Shown piece by piece: positions 53,529 through 53,717 of a DNA stretch of 53,717 nt (positions are counted from its first letter, which is position 1; each line of letters starts with the position of its first letter). The notes beneath the pieces were generated by a model. That model did no database searches. It was not told the DNA's origin and saw nothing but the letters and a program-made list of their open reading frames with translations. The stretch comes from Pirellulales bacterium (GTDB lineage Bacteria; Planctomycetota; Planctomycetia; Pirellulales; JANQPP01). The stretch covers positions 1 to 53,717 of the forward strand of contig JANQPP010000080.1 in assembly GCA_028289405.1 (NCBI GenBank). Direction: 5' to 3'. The translations under genes and the position numbers were made by a program.

Positions 53529-53578
53529 TTGGCACTTGCTGTTCCAGTCACGGGCTGCTAGGGTTGCAAGCAGATAAT

Positions 53579-53655
<77 letters not shown>

Positions 53656-53668
53656 ATCCTTCATTTCG

Positions 53669-53704
53669 AGCCCTTTCGCGAAAATGTCGAAGGGCTTTCT
53701 CTTT
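53669..53704 (+). terminator. Intrinsic terminator after tRNA-Pro
   Basis: Stem AGCCCTT / AAGGGCT, extended by further TCG/CG pairing, followed by TTCTCTTT. It fits a rho-independent terminator for the tRNA gene. Confidence 0.7.
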
Positions 53705-53717
53705 ATGGCATATAGAC

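Noticed and set aside
53573..53578. GATAAT just before tRNA-Pro as a -10 box.
   Set aside because: Transcription would start inside the tRNA, so it cannot serve the mature tRNA. A weak TTGCTG/TAGGGT pair upstream is also not convincing.

Overview
The window looks like a chromosomal segment of a planctomycete, probably related to Pirellulales. The basis is gene content and by-eye motif recognition, not a database search: a large respiratory cluster with a split cytochrome b and a giant multihaem cytochrome c, PEP-CTERM and lipoprotein-rich envelope proteins, a membrane anchor of the FRLRTLLLLTLLAS type, a YGYHATCWREWSPEW-type envelope protein, an ECF sigma factor next to a VWA protein, and class II photolyase. 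Base composition appears moderately GC-rich.

Region 1 (1-22326, all + strand) is a near-continuous respiratory supercluster. It begins with a Rieske protein (cut by the window edge), a b6-like cytochrome b, a second cytochrome b part with an N-terminal membrane extension, a 1517-residue cytochrome c with eight CXXCH motifs and an internal PDZ-like domain, two cupredoxin-domain proteins with an amicyanin-like copper loop, and a dihaem cytochrome c lipoprotein. It continues with cytochrome oxidase subunits II, I, III and IV (subunit I is of the A2, YSHP type), haem A and haem O synthases, an ABC exporter pair, a Sco copper chaperone, a DUF420/CtaM-like assembly protein and a small CPTC membrane protein. 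Together these would move electrons from quinol through a bc-type complex and c-type or copper carriers to oxygen. An exported M20 amidohydrolase and a small membrane protein close the run.

Region 2 (22327-36538) holds regulatory and metabolic genes: a STAS/HATPase partner-switching pair behind a strong promoter, a convergent ECF sigma factor and VWA protein, a DUF2461 protein, a ferredoxin, leucine-rich-repeat genes with a partial tandem copy, phosphofructokinase, a GH2-like remnant overlapping a ThiF-type E1 enzyme, a protein kinase, an HU-like protein with a long tail, and a small lipoprotein.

Region 3 (36673-50382) is mostly envelope and secreted proteins: a C-type lectin with PEP-CTERM, Ig-like and beta-propeller proteins, an ABC ATPase without a permease, a methyltransferase, a protein with 15-residue cysteine repeats, a polysaccharide export protein and a cysteine/tryptophan-rich lipoprotein. 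An FAD amine-oxidase-like enzyme and a class II photolyase follow.

Region 4 (50515-53528) is the most striking part. It is an intact 2998-bp IS1-family transposon with perfect 19-bp terminal inverted repeats and an 8-bp target duplication (AGCACTTC). Besides the transposase it carries a HigA-like HTH/ImmA-IrrE metallopeptidase, an unrecognised partner gene 12 nt downstream, and a small KGG-type basic protein. It sits 58 bp upstream of a tRNA-Pro(UGG) gene, which is followed by a terminator at the window end.
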